Below the pieces are notes generated by a model. It did not search any database. It worked only from the letters and a program-made list of their open reading frames with translations, and was not told where the DNA came from. This document shows positions 18,846-27,883 of a stretch of DNA of 64,000 nucleotides, piece after piece (the stretch's first letter is position 1; every line of letters begins with the position of its first letter). Location of the stretch: assembly GCF_029222965.1 (NCBI RefSeq), contig NZ_JARHUD010000001.1, positions 124,001 through 188,000 on the forward strand, written 5' to 3'. The stretch is from Aquibaculum arenosum. Its GTDB lineage: Bacteria > Pseudomonadota > Alphaproteobacteria > Kiloniellales > DSM-21159. The translations under genes were made by a program, and so were the position numbers.

Positions 18846-19020
18846 GGGGGGATACCGTCTCTCGATGTGCCGCGAGCGACCGCTCTTTTCACCCCCTCGT
18901 CATTGCAAGCGACCCCCCTTACTTCCCCCGTCATTGCGAGCGACCAACGGGAGCGCGGCAATCAAGGGCCACGGGCGGCCGCCCTGGATTGCCGCGTCGG
19001 CTTCGCCTCCTCGCAATAAC
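18805..19020 (+). repeat. Direct repeat, copy A (gntR tail plus ATTGC repeat cluster)
   Basis: About 215 bases that recur almost unchanged at 19435-19652, exactly 630 bases downstream. By eye there are about six mismatches over the first 195 bases. The copy begins inside gntR, twelve codons before its stop, and continues through intergenic DNA made of short inverted repeats with ATTGCGAGCG at one end and GCGCGGCAAT at the other, then a second pair in the opposite sense. Confidence 0.9.
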
Positions 19021-19127
19021 GAGGGGCGTGGTGTTGCGCTTGCACTTCTGCTGGCCACTGGCTTACTGCTGGGAATCCACGAAAGGTATGAATCAGGCGC
19101 CTATCTGATCCGCCTGGGAGTTGAGCC

Positions 19128-19475
19128 ATGAACACGATGGCATACAAGGGCTATAGCGCCCGCATCGAGTATGACGACGAGGACGGTATTTTCTTCGGCA
19201 AGATTGCTGGAATCGCCGACGGCGTGGGCTTTCACGCCGATAATGTCGCCGATCTCAGGGCGGCCTTTCACGAGGCCGTGGAGGATTACCTGGAAACCTG
19301 CGCCAAGGTCGGCAAGCCGCCGCAGAAGCCCTATTCCGGCAGGGTCATGTTCCGCGTCGATCCCGAGGTGCATCGCAAGGCGGCGCTGGCGGCGGAGCTG
19401 TCGGGTAAGAGCTTGAACCAGTGGGCCGAAGAGGTGCTCGCCCGAGCCGCCATCCGCCAGCCGGAGGGCGGGTGA
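19128..19475 (+). CDS. HicB-like antitoxin, apparently orphan
   Basis: 115 residues. The N-terminal part is the HicB partial RNase H-like fold (MAYKGYSARIEYDDEDGIFFG, then GFHADNVADLRAAFHEAVEDYLE). The C-terminal part is a ribbon-helix-helix-like DNA-binding segment (GRVMFRVDPEVHRKAALAAELSGKSLNQW). HicB normally neutralises the HicA mRNA interferase and represses the pair. No HicA-like frame of about 60 residues is visible on either side. The final residues LARAAIRQPEGG are identical to the end of the upstream GntR protein because the 3' end lies in direct repeat copy B. It may be a solitary regulator or a relic. Confidence 0.82.
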   Translation: MNTMAYKGYSARIEYDDEDGIFFGKIAGIADGVGFHADNVADLRAAFHEAVEDYLETCAKVGKPPQKPYSGRVMFRVDPEVHRKAALAAELSGKSLNQWAEEVLARAAIRQPEGG

Positions 19476-19652
19476 CGGGGGATACCGTCTCTCGATGTGC
19501 CGCGAGCGACCGCTCTTTTCTCCCCCTCGTCATTGCAAGCGACCCCCCTTACTTCCCCCGTCATTGCGAGCGACCAGCGGGAGCGCGGCAATCTAGGGCC
19601 ACGGGCGACCGCCCTGGATTGCCGCGTCGGCCTGTCGGCCTCCTCGCAATGA
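19435..19652 (+). repeat. Direct repeat, copy B (hicB tail plus ATTGC repeat cluster)
   Basis: Second copy of the segment at 18805. It starts at the same codon phase within hicB as copy A does within gntR, so both proteins receive the same last residues. The two copies diverge near the end, where copy A reads CGGCTTCGCCTCC and copy B reads CGGCCTGTCGGCCTCC. The duplicated block brackets hicB. Confidence 0.9.
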
Positions 19653-19677
19653 CGGTGCGTAGGCGTGTGCGTGTGCC

Positions 19678-20856
19678 TTACCCCTGCCGTAGGGCCAGCA
19701 AGGCGGCGAGGCTGGCCAGCGCGAGGAGGCTGGTGAGGCCGAGTGCGCCCAGGCCCCAGTGGTCGATGGCCAGTGCGAAGAGGAAGGGCGCCGCGGCCTG
19801 GCCGAAGCGCGCGGGGGCCATGAGCAGCCCCTGGCGCAGCCCGTAGCCGCCCGGCCCGAAGAGCGACAGCGGCAGGGTGCCCTTGGCGATGGTGAGGATG
19901 CCGTTGCCCGCCCCGTGCAGCAGGGTGAAGACCGCCGCCCCCGCCGGGCCCAGCAGCACCAGCAGCAGCGCGCCCAGCGGATGCGCCGCCGCCGCCAGGC
20001 GGGCCGAGAGCAGGGGGTGGAAGCGGCGCAGCAGCGTGTACTCGAACAGCCGCGCGCCCACCTGTGCCGGGCCGATCAGCGCGGCCGCGGCCACGGCGGC
20101 GGCGGGCGTGGCGCCGGCCTCCTGCAGCAGGCGGGGCAGGTGGGCGGCCATGGCGGTGCTGATGAACCAGGTGGCGGTGAAGACGAAGGCGAGCAGCAGC
20201 AGGGCACGCCGCTGCTTGGCGGTTTTCTTAACCTCTTGCGGCGTCGCTTTTGCCTGTGGCGGTGCGGGCGGCTCTTTCGCGGGCGCCCCCTTGCGCCGCG
20301 GCAGCAGGGCGTTGAGCGGCAGGCCGAGCAGCAGGTGGGCCCCGGCCCAGAAGAAGTAGGCGGCGCGCCAGCCGGCCTCGGCCTCGATCCAGGCGGTGAC
20401 CGGCCAGCAGATGGTGCTGGCGAAGCCGGCGATGAGCGTGATGCCGGTGATGGCGCCGCGCGCCTCGCGCCCGTAGAGCCCGGCAAGGGTGGCGAAGCCC
20501 GCCTCGTAGAGCCCCATGGCCATGCCCACGCCCAGCAGCAGCCAGCCGGCGAACATCGAAACCGGCCCCTGCGCCAGGCCCAGGAGCCCCAGGCCGGCGG
20601 CGAAGACCAGGCTGGAGCCGATCAGCACCCCGCGCCCGCCGAAGCGGTCGATCCGCGCCCCGGCCAGCGGCCCGAGCAGCGCGGAGAGCACCAGCGCCGC
20701 GGAAAAGGCGCCAAAGACCCACCCCGCCGTCAGCCCCAGCCCCTCGGCCATGGGCACCGCCAGGATCGCCGGCAGGTAATAGCTCGACCCCCAGGCCAGC
20801 GTCTGCGCCGAGCCCAGCATGACGACGACGGAAGAACGGGGGCGGGAGGAGGACAT
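19678..20856 (-). CDS. MFS transporter
   Basis: 392 residues with twelve likely membrane helices, split by a cytosolic loop rich in lysine and proline (about residues 198-225, KGAPAKEPPAPP and so on). Opening MLGSAQTLAWGSSYYLPAIL and the loop GARIDRFGGRGVLIGSSLV (variant of the MFS A-motif between helices 2 and 3) resemble the YbfB or oxalate/formate antiporter-like branch of the major facilitator superfamily. Substrate unknown. It is flanked on both sides by the ATTGC-type repeats and converges on hicB. Confidence 0.85.
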   Translation of the reverse strand: MSSSRPRSSVVVMLGSAQTLAWGSSYYLPAILAVPMAEGLGLTAGWVFGAFSAALVLSALLGPLAGARIDRFGGRGVLIGSSLVFAAGLGLLGLAQGPVSMFAGWLLLGVGMAMGLYEAGFATLAGLYGREARGAITGITLIAGFASTICWPVTAWIEAEAGWRAAYFFWAGAHLLLGLPLNALLPRRKGAPAKEPPAPPQAKATPQEVKKTAKQRRALLLLAFVFTATWFISTAMAAHLPRLLQEAGATPAAAVAAAALIGPAQVGARLFEYTLLRRFHPLLSARLAAAAHPLGALLLVLLGPAGAAVFTLLHGAGNGILTIAKGTLPLSLFGPGGYGLRQGLLMAPARFGQAAAPFLFALAIDHWGLGALGLTSLLALASLAALLALRQG

Positions 20857-20978
20857 GCAGCCGGGAGGCAGGATGGAGGAGGGACAGTGGCAGGATGCCG
20901 CAGTCTATGCCCCTTCCCGAACCATTGCGAGCCCTGTCCCCGCGAGCCTTGCCCGTGGAGGCCGATAGGCCCCCCACC

Positions 20979-21110
20979 TCGTCATTGCGAGGAAGCGAAG
21001 CCGACGCGGCAATCCAGGGCCACGAGTGGCCGCCCTGGCTGCCACGCGCCCTGCCGGGCGCTCGCAGTGATGTGCCGCGCTCCCGTTGGTCGCTCGCAAT
21101 GACGGTGGGG
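20979..21110. repeat. ATTGC-type interspersed repeat cluster, third locus
   Basis: The intergenic stretch 20857-21160 has no gene but contains GTCATTGCGAGGAAGCGAAG through GACGCGGCAATCCAGGGCC and, facing it, CGCGCTCCCGTTGGTCGCTC followed by GCAATGACGG. These are the same building blocks as in copies A and B, arranged head to head with CGCCCTGG in the middle. Repeats of this ATTGCGAG...GCAATCC type are scattered through many proteobacterial genomes. Confidence 0.8.
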
Positions 21111-21160
21111 AAAGGGCGGGGCGCTTGCACTGCCGACGAAAAAGAGGACAGCGCGCCGGC

Positions 21161-22636
21161 TCAGGTCAGATGTGCGGCCAGGTCGGGCGCTTTAGGCACC
21201 GCCTGTTCGGCGGAGATGGGGAAGGGCCGCTCGCCCGGGTCCTGTGGCATGAAGGGGCGTCGACCCGCCGCCAGGCACTGGCCGTGCCAGGCCCGCCAGG
21301 CCTCCCAGTATTCCAGGCGGAAGGGCGTGGTGCCGCTGCCCTGAATGCCGGTGCTATGGTCTGTCATCAGCGACCCCGGGCGTTCCGCACCCAGCGCGAG
21401 CGGCTTGCGCAGCGGCGCGCCCGCCTCTCGGCCGAAGACCAGAGCGAGGCGGGCGAGGAACTCGCTGTCGGCGCCGGTGCGCACCTCGTCGAAAGCGCCG
21501 GCGCGGTTGAGCACAGCCTCTCGGCGGAAGAGGATCGAGGAGAGGTTGGCGCGGAGCAGCGGGTGGCACTGCCGCGCCACCACCGCGCCGTCATCGCGGA
21601 TGCGCAGCCAGTAGGACCAGCTGAAGACCCGGCCCGGGTCCTCTTGCAGCCAGTCCAGTTGCTGTTCGATCTTGCGCGGATGCGACCAGTCGTCCGAGTC
21701 ATGACAGGTGACGAAGGCGCCGCGCGCCAGGTGCCGCAAAGCGAGGTTCTTGGCCACATAGGTGCCCACGTTGCGCGGCAGGCGATGATAGTGCACCCGG
21801 GCGTCACGCTCGCGCAGCGCCGCGACCACCGCGCCCAGACCGTCGTCGCTGGCATCGTCCATGACGATGATTTCCAGGTTGCGATGGCTCTGTGCCAAGA
21901 GGGATTCGATGGCCGGGCCGATGCGCTCCTTGGTGCGGAAGGCCGTCATGATGACCGAGACCAGCGGGCGCTCCCCCGGCAGCACGGGCACCTGCGCCCT
22001 GGCGTTGCGGGCGTTGAGTGCTTCCGCTTCATCCCTGCGTTCGAGCGATTCCAGTTGGTGGTGCGCGAAGTAGCGGTTGATCTGCGCCAGCGCCGCGGCC
22101 TCGGGGGTTGCGCTGGCCGGTAGTTGGCCTGCGAGCAGTAGGGTAGCACGATGCAGCGGCAGCTCGGGCCACCGAGCCTCCTCTTCGTCCGATAGCCTGC
22201 CGAGCACCGCGGCGGCCTCCGGCAGGTGCCCGAGCCCGGTCAGCAGTGCGATCTGCAGGTCACGGCACTCGGCAACGGCCGCGGCATCCGCCTCTTGCAG
22301 GCGCCGCAGAGCCAACTCGGGCGCGTGCGGCGCCAGTGCGGTGACGATCTGGCGCAGCTTGCCGGCCGGCAGGCCCTGCAGCCAGGCCTGCGCCGCCTCG
22401 CCCTTGCCGAGTGCCGCCGCGCAGACCGCAGCGGCCAGACGCGCCCGCCAACGCGCCGGCACGCCCTCCCGCTCCGCGCGCTCATGAACGCTGCGATAGA
22501 GCCCGAGCTTGTACTGCGCCCAGTAGGAGGGCCCCCGGGAGAACAGCGCCTGGTCGCGGTGCACCGCCAGGGCCTCGCTGTAACGGTGCTTGCGCATCGC
22601 GCGGTGGAAGCCGAGCGTTGCTGTCAGAGCCTTCAT
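21161..22636 (-). CDS. Glycosyltransferase family 2 with helical N-terminal region
   Basis: 491 residues. Residues 1-220 are helical, alanine- and leucine-rich and TPR-like. A GT2 (GT-A fold) domain starts near 226 with PLVSVIMTAFRT, continues with LEIIVMDDASDDG, and has the metal-binding HDSDDWSHPRKIEQ. It ends in a family-specific motif, TGIQ then FRLEYWEAWRAWHG. This last motif and the DxDDWSH motif also occur in the AT-rich gene at 24419, so the two are relatives. No membrane helix is present, so it would work on the cytosolic face. The divergent ugd gene suggests a role in surface polysaccharide synthesis. Confidence 0.88.
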   Translation of the reverse strand: MKALTATLGFHRAMRKHRYSEALAVHRDQALFSRGPSYWAQYKLGLYRSVHERAEREGVPARWRARLAAAVCAAALGKGEAAQAWLQGLPAGKLRQIVTALAPHAPELALRRLQEADAAAVAECRDLQIALLTGLGHLPEAAAVLGRLSDEEEARWPELPLHRATLLLAGQLPASATPEAAALAQINRYFAHHQLESLERRDEAEALNARNARAQVPVLPGERPLVSVIMTAFRTKERIGPAIESLLAQSHRNLEIIVMDDASDDGLGAVVAALRERDARVHYHRLPRNVGTYVAKNLALRHLARGAFVTCHDSDDWSHPRKIEQQLDWLQEDPGRVFSWSYWLRIRDDGAVVARQCHPLLRANLSSILFRREAVLNRAGAFDEVRTGADSEFLARLALVFGREAGAPLRKPLALGAERPGSLMTDHSTGIQGSGTTPFRLEYWEAWRAWHGQCLAAGRRPFMPQDPGERPFPISAEQAVPKAPDLAAHLT

Positions 22637-23000
22637 GGGGCTTTCCTGTGACTGGGTGCGGGCGGAGTTTCTAGCAATACCAGAGGATACTCATGGGGTT
22701 GGTCACCGGCGATGCCAGTGTCGAGCTATCGGCGGCGGCATCTTAGAGACTCCGAGGCGAGGCGAAAGAGTGGCAGACGGCCGAAACTTGATCCCCGATG
22801 CGCGAAGTGGCGCATGGGCCCGCATTGCAATGGCTGGATAGTTAGGCAATAACGACGCCTTAAGGTCGACGGAGTGGTGTCGGCGTGCGGGGAGTTCGCT
22901 GTCGAATTCCAAGGGGCTGCGTGCGCATCTTCCGTAGGCCCTTCGGGACCATGTCGTCACCATGATACCATCACTTCATTGGCTTTCTAAGCGGGGCAGC
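22637..23000. other. Divergent intergenic region between the glycosyltransferase and ugd
   Basis: 364 bases without a gene. It must hold the promoters of both flanking genes. I see a small hairpin (ATGCGC at 22798-22803 with GCGCAT at 22810-22815) but no convincing operator, riboswitch or sigma factor boxes. Base composition falls from the left side to the right, towards the AT-rich island. Confidence 0.5.
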
Positions 23001-24368
23001 ATGCAGCTTAAGGTAACGATTGTCGGAGCTGGTTACGTAGGACTGGTTTCGGCGGCATGTTTCGCACACCTGGGCACCAGTGTTACCTGCGTTGACCGCG
23101 ATCGATCGCGGATTGATCGGCTGGAGCAGGGCGAATCCCCGATCTTCGAGGAAGGGCTCGATGAACTGATCCTCGAGGGGCAGCAGCGCGGCCTCCTCCA
23201 CTTTTCGACCGACTTGGCAGCCAAGGTAGCCGACGCAGATCTCATTTTCATTGCAGTTGGCACGCCCAGCAGCAAGGGCGATGGCTACCCCGACATGGCT
23301 CAGGTTGAAGCGGTTGCCAGAGCGATCGCGCCAGTCTTGTCCGGCTATACGGTTCTGGTGACCAAGTCCACGGTTCCCGCTGGAACTGGCCGATGGCTAG
23401 AGACGCTCTTGCGCGAACTTCGGCCTGATGCCGATGTCGATGTTGCCTCCAATCCCGAATTTCTGCGCGAAGGCTGTGCCATTCGCGATTTTCTTGAACC
23501 CGACCGTGTGGTTCTGGGCGCCGACAACGAGAGGGCGCGCGACCACCTGCAGGCTCTCTATCGGCCCTTGGCGGATCGGGCGGTGCCGGTGGTTATGACG
23601 ACGCGTGAAACCGCTGAACTGATCAAGTATGCGGGCAATGCCTTTTTGGCCACCAAGATCACCTTCATCAATGAGATGGCGGACCTCTGCGAGAAGTTCG
23701 ATGCCGATGTCGAAGTGCTCGCCCGGGGCATCGGGCTCGATCGCCGGATCGGCCCACTGTTTCTCAAGGCCGGCCCGGGCTATGGCGGGTCATGCTTTCC
23801 GAAGGACACGCGCGGACTGATCACCATCGCCGAGCGCGCCGGCGCGCCCACGCGGCTTGTCGAAGCGGTGAACTCGATTAATGAGGACCGGAAGGCCTCG
23901 ATGGCCGAGCGTATTCGCGGCCTGCTCGGTGGGTCGCTTGAGGGCATCACCCTCGCTGTCCTAGGAGTGACCTTCAAGGCCGGGACGGACGATATGCGCG
24001 AAGCGCCCAGTCTGGATATTCTCCCGCGCTTGCAGGCAGCCGGTGCGGCCATACAAGCCTACGATCCCGCAGGGATGGAGCATGCAGAGAACTTGCTTCC
24101 GGGTGTTTCGTGGCACGAAGACGCTTATGACGCGGCGACCGGTGCCGATGCGCTCGTGATCCTGACCGAATGGTCACAGTTCAAGGCGCTGGACCTACTC
24201 CGGATGCGGGAGACACTGGGCCAGCCCATGGTGATCGATTTGAGGAACCTCTATGAGCCCCAAGTGATGCGCGATGCGGGATTTGTTTACCATTCTGTTG
24301 GCAGAGGGTCGCGTACTAAGTTTATTGAGCGATCGCTTGGGGTAGTCTCGTCGGATGCTGCGGAATAA
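23001..24368 (+). CDS. ugd: UDP-glucose 6-dehydrogenase
   Basis: 455 residues. It oxidises UDP-glucose twice to UDP-glucuronate with NAD, providing the uronic acid donor for polysaccharides. The Rossmann motif is VTIVGAGYVGLVSAACFAHL, the active-site cysteine is in GPGYGGSCFPKDTRG (about residue 265), and the central AGNAFLATKITFINEMADLC and NPEFLREG motifs are present. ATG at 23001 is preferred over one 39 bases upstream because it gives the conserved start MQLKVTIVGAG. Codon use is intermediate between the GC-rich surroundings and the AT-rich genes that follow 50 bases later. Confidence 0.96.
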   Translation: MQLKVTIVGAGYVGLVSAACFAHLGTSVTCVDRDRSRIDRLEQGESPIFEEGLDELILEGQQRGLLHFSTDLAAKVADADLIFIAVGTPSSKGDGYPDMAQVEAVARAIAPVLSGYTVLVTKSTVPAGTGRWLETLLRELRPDADVDVASNPEFLREGCAIRDFLEPDRVVLGADNERARDHLQALYRPLADRAVPVVMTTRETAELIKYAGNAFLATKITFINEMADLCEKFDADVEVLARGIGLDRRIGPLFLKAGPGYGGSCFPKDTRGLITIAERAGAPTRLVEAVNSINEDRKASMAERIRGLLGGSLEGITLAVLGVTFKAGTDDMREAPSLDILPRLQAAGAAIQAYDPAGMEHAENLLPGVSWHEDAYDAATGADALVILTEWSQFKALDLLRMRETLGQPMVIDLRNLYEPQVMRDAGFVYHSVGRGSRTKFIERSLGVVSSDAAE

Positions 24369-24418
24369 ACTATATATACCCACAAGAATATCTCTTCTCT
24401 AAATAGCAAGGTAAACTC

Positions 24419-26926
24419 ATGCTTAGGGCCAATAAACAATTAACCAATTTTATTGAAAAAACATTAAATGCGTTACTAAACAAAAAAACGCAACGGAAAG
24501 AAAGTAATAAAAAAAAGCAAAGAAGATTAAGGTCGACGTATTTCGTTAAGAGGTTATGGGGTGGGTACTCTAGTATTGCGATACCAGAGTTAGAGAGCAT
24601 AATTAGGAGCCAAGATGTTATCGAAGAAGATAAAGTTAACGCCTTGTGGGAGCTTTTCAGATGGCATTACAGTAGAGAGAACTATCATAAATGCTTAAGC
24701 ATACTTGATCAATTGGATTTCTTAGACGGCTGTCTATGTGAAAAGTATAAAAAATGGCACTTGCTGACCTTAATAAAGACCGGTCACGATGAAAAATCAG
24801 TAAATGTATTAAACAATTTACTTGCAAGAAACACTGTTTCCCCAGAGATTTTGCTGCTTGCATCAACGGTTTCCGGAGGGCCCGAGTTATCACATAATGG
24901 GTCTACTAGTAGACTTGATTTGATAAACAACGCTTTACTTCGATACAACATAGGACGAATAAAACTTATCGACAGCAATAAAAATTTAGATTTTCATAAT
25001 ATAACGTCGGAATCAAAATATGAAACCGTTTATGGTGGGGATAAGGTTTCAGTCATTGTCCCAGCTTATAATGCAGAAAATACAATCGCTACTGCCATAC
25101 ACAGTATTTTAAATCAATCTTGGCACAATATTGAAATTATTGTTGTCGATGACAGTAGCTCCGATGCAACATCAAGTGTTGTGCGATCGATTGCCGCCGT
25201 CGATTCTAGGATAAAGCTTGTCCGAAACACTTCAAATGGAGGCGCCTATTCGGCTCGAAATCGCGGATTGAGATCGGCGACTGGAGAATTCGTCATGGTG
25301 CATGATGCCGATGATTGGTCCCATGCTGACAAAATTCTTGAACAAGTACAATTTATTAACAGTCATGCGGGTGTTGTTGCAGTTCTGTCTCAATGGGTCC
25401 GTGTGACGAAGGATCTGAGGATCGTGGGCCCTTGGCGGCCAAAGGGATCAATTTATGATGTAAATCTCTCATCCTTAATGGTTCGGCGAAGTGTATTCGA
25501 TCAGGTAGGTGAGTGGGATGAGGTACGGGTTAACGCCGACGCCGAGTTTGTATGGCGACTGAGGGCGTATTATGGTAAGGCGGCTGTGGGGAAAATAACA
25601 GATCCGCCACTATTATCGTTGTCATTAACACAAGATACTTCACTTACCAGAATGGGTACCACCGGAATTCAAACCCTTTCCTTCGGGCCTCGAGCACAAT
25701 ATCGAGATGCCTACCGGTTCTGGCACCGCAAAATCGCGGAAGGTGATGGCGCCAAACACTCGAACAAGCTTCGTCCTTTTCCGATTCCTCCATGTATAGC
25801 AAGCAAAGAGAAGCCAACACGTTTTGATATCGTATTCGTCTGTGATTTTGCCCTGAAAGGGGGGGCTTTTGCTTCCACTTTGCAATACATAAGGGCGGCC
25901 GAAGCAGCTGGACTGAAGGTTGCAGTATGGCATTGGCGAAAGTTTGACTTAGATCCTGTCAGTCCAATAAATCCAAAGCTTTATGAGCTGGCGACAGAAA
26001 AGCGGATACCGACATTGACTTCGGGTGATCTAGCTGAGACTGATTGTGTAATTATTGGGTATCCAGCAATCCTGAGAACCCTTCCGGATGCTATTCCAGA
26101 TATCAGAACCAATATGGTCTGCGTAATAGTAAATCAATTTGCCTCAAGATTATTAAGCGGCGAGGACGAGCAATATAATCCCATAGTGGCAAGAGAAAAC
26201 GTCCAACGCCTGTTTGGCAAGGATGGGGTTTGGATACCAATCTCTCATTGGGTCCATAGGCTAATGGAGCAGGATGAACGTTACCCAGTTCCGTATTCGT
26301 CCCCGTGGCATCCTCTTATAGACTCCTCGACTATAAAGGTCAGAAAGAATTTGTGGCGTAGAGAGCAGCGCATCAGACCAACTATAGGACGCCATGGTCG
26401 TGATGCATACACAAAGTGGCCAACATCTCCCGACGCTATTATGATGGCATACGGGGTTGAGAAAGATTGGAACGTGCAGTTTCTAGGAGGAGCTAGATTC
26501 GCTATAAACAAGCTCGGTTATCAGCCCGACAACTGGAGGGTTTATGGCTTTGACGAGATTGATATTTCTGATTTTCTTTTGGATCTTGATTTCTTCGTTC
26601 ACTATCCTCACGAGGAGTACATTGAGGAATTTGGCCGTGCTGTTCTAGAGGCAATGGCGCATGGAATTCCTGTCATTTTGCCACCACAGTTTGAAGAAAC
26701 TTTTGGAGGCGGGGCCCTTTATGCTGAACCAGAAGCGCTTGGGAAAGTTATTGAGACACTATGGGAGGATCAAAGTAAGTATACTAATAGAGTGGAGGCC
26801 GGATGGAAATTTATAAGTGAAAATTGTGAATCCGCAAGTTTCATGAGAAGGTTTATAGCATTAAAAAAGGACGGATCGGATAAGGGCACAGTGCGTGATA
26901 GATGGCCACACGTATCATCAATGTGA
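24419..26926 (+). CDS. Two-domain glycosyltransferase (GT2 plus GT4-like)
   Basis: 835 residues. Residues 1-205 are lysine-rich and helical. A GT2 domain begins near 208 (KVSVIVPAYNAE, then IEIIVVDDSSSDATS, and HDADDWSHADKILEQ near 295). It closes with TGIQTLSFGPRAQYRDAYRF, the same family motif as the gene at 21161. From about residue 470 a second domain with a GT-B layout follows, ending in EEFGRAVLEAMAHGIPVIL, the E-x7-E motif of GT4 enzymes. Two linked transferases suggest synthesis of a repeating disaccharide. The gene is markedly AT-rich, unlike its left-hand neighbours, consistent with lateral transfer. Donor and acceptor sugars are unknown; UDP-glucuronate from ugd is a plausible donor. 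Confidence 0.85.
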   Translation: MLRANKQLTNFIEKTLNALLNKKTQRKESNKKKQRRLRSTYFVKRLWGGYSSIAIPELESIIRSQDVIEEDKVNALWELFRWHYSRENYHKCLSILDQLDFLDGCLCEKYKKWHLLTLIKTGHDEKSVNVLNNLLARNTVSPEILLLASTVSGGPELSHNGSTSRLDLINNALLRYNIGRIKLIDSNKNLDFHNITSESKYETVYGGDKVSVIVPAYNAENTIATAIHSILNQSWHNIEIIVVDDSSSDATSSVVRSIAAVDSRIKLVRNTSNGGAYSARNRGLRSATGEFVMVHDADDWSHADKILEQVQFINSHAGVVAVLSQWVRVTKDLRIVGPWRPKGSIYDVNLSSLMVRRSVFDQVGEWDEVRVNADAEFVWRLRAYYGKAAVGKITDPPLLSLSLTQDTSLTRMGTTGIQTLSFGPRAQYRDAYRFWHRKIAEGDGAKHSNKLRPFPIPPCIASKEKPTRFDIVFVCDFALKGGAFASTLQYIRAAEAAGLKVAVWHWRKFDLDPVSPINPKLYELATEKRIPTLTSGDLAETDCVIIGYPAILRTLPDAIPDIRTNMVCVIVNQFASRLLSGEDEQYNPIVARENVQRLFGKDGVWIPISHWVHRLMEQDERYPVPYSSPWHPLIDSSTIKVRKNLWRREQRIRPTIGRHGRDAYTKWPTSPDAIMMAYGVEKDWNVQFLGGARFAINKLGYQPDNWRVYGFDEIDISDFLLDLDFFVHYPHEEYIEEFGRAVLEAMAHGIPVILPPQFEETFGGGALYAEPEALGKVIETLWEDQSKYTNRVEAGWKFISENCESASFMRRFIALKKDGSDKGTVRDRWPHVSSM

Positions 26927-26956
26927 GTAGCATATTTGCATTTTGGGGATGGGTAA

Positions 26957-27883
26957 ATGAGCAACGTAAAACCGAAGAAACGTGTGTTTAAGTTTCACGA
27001 TTTATATTTTAAGGAAAACGGCGCGCATTATAGAAAATACTTGCCAAGTTACGTAAGGACGGCTCTTCCTAAAATCGGAAAGAAAAAATATGGCAAAGAG
27101 TTTCTTTCTATATTGAACTGTGATCTTCCAAAAACCTACTGTCTTGGCTTGCCCCCGAGAAGGGTCATGGAAGTTTGTGCTGATATGGAAGAGGTTGTAA
27201 TTAAACCGGATGAAGGAAAGAACAGCTGGGGTGTATTTGGCCTAAAAAAGATCGGAAACCATAGATGGTATAACATACAAGAGGATAAGGAGTACTCTAC
27301 AGATTCAATAGTGGATCTGATGTCTGCTGTATCAGATCAGGGTAACGTCTCCCCCACTTGGATGGCCGAAGAACTATTGATTCCACCAAACGGCGCATAT
27401 CGGCCAGTGGAAGACATTAAAATATACGCGTTTTATGGGCAAATAGCGCTCGTTCTACACAAGGAGAATATTGTCAGAGGGGGTAGTAATGACGCGAAAT
27501 ACCGCTGGTATAACAGTCATTGGACAGAAGTAAAAACAGGAAAGTACGAAAGAAAAAGGAGTGACATACTTGCGCCCCCCCCAGATTACTGTGCGTACAA
27601 CAGCATTGCTAAGAGAGTGTCATCATACATATTAAAGCCGTTTTATAGAATAGACATTCTTAATACAAACAGAGGGCCAATGGTAGGGGAGTTAACGCCG
27701 TGGCCAGGCCACCCAAAGGGATTTAGCCCCGAAGTATCTATTGACTTGGCGTCTATGTGGTTTAGGGCACAGCACCGACTGATCCATGATGTTTCATTCG
27801 AATTAGTAGATGAACAATTAAATGCGTATAAAAAATTAAACCAATTGCTGCTAAATAATGACGAAAGCGTAGGAAAATGCTAG
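26957..27883 (+). CDS. TupA-like ATP-grasp ligase
   Basis: 308 residues. The layout fits ATP-grasp enzymes of the TupA/sugar-transfer-associated group: EVVIKPDEGKNSWGVFGLKK for nucleotide binding, TWMAEELLIPP, then EDIKIYAFYGQIALVLHK, and near the C-terminus FYRIDILNTNRGPMVGELTP, where the acidic and asparagine-like metal ligands normally lie. TupA of an alkaliphilic Bacillus takes part in making teichuronopeptide, a polymer of glucuronate and glutamate. Placement 30 bases after the double glycosyltransferase and near ugd fits ligation of an amino compound to a uronic acid polymer (inference). AT-rich, no signal peptide. Confidence 0.75.
   Translation: MSNVKPKKRVFKFHDLYFKENGAHYRKYLPSYVRTALPKIGKKKYGKEFLSILNCDLPKTYCLGLPPRRVMEVCADMEEVVIKPDEGKNSWGVFGLKKIGNHRWYNIQEDKEYSTDSIVDLMSAVSDQGNVSPTWMAEELLIPPNGAYRPVEDIKIYAFYGQIALVLHKENIVRGGSNDAKYRWYNSHWTEVKTGKYERKRSDILAPPPDYCAYNSIAKRVSSYILKPFYRIDILNTNRGPMVGELTPWPGHPKGFSPEVSIDLASMWFRAQHRLIHDVSFELVDEQLNAYKKLNQLLLNNDESVGKC

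Noticed and set aside
18865-19131. Open frame ending in ATGA overlap with hicB, possible hicA remnant
   Set aside because: Its sequence shows none of the HicA dsRBD-like features (such as the G-S-H-x-x-F strand) and most of it lies in repeat copy A. The overlap is probably chance.
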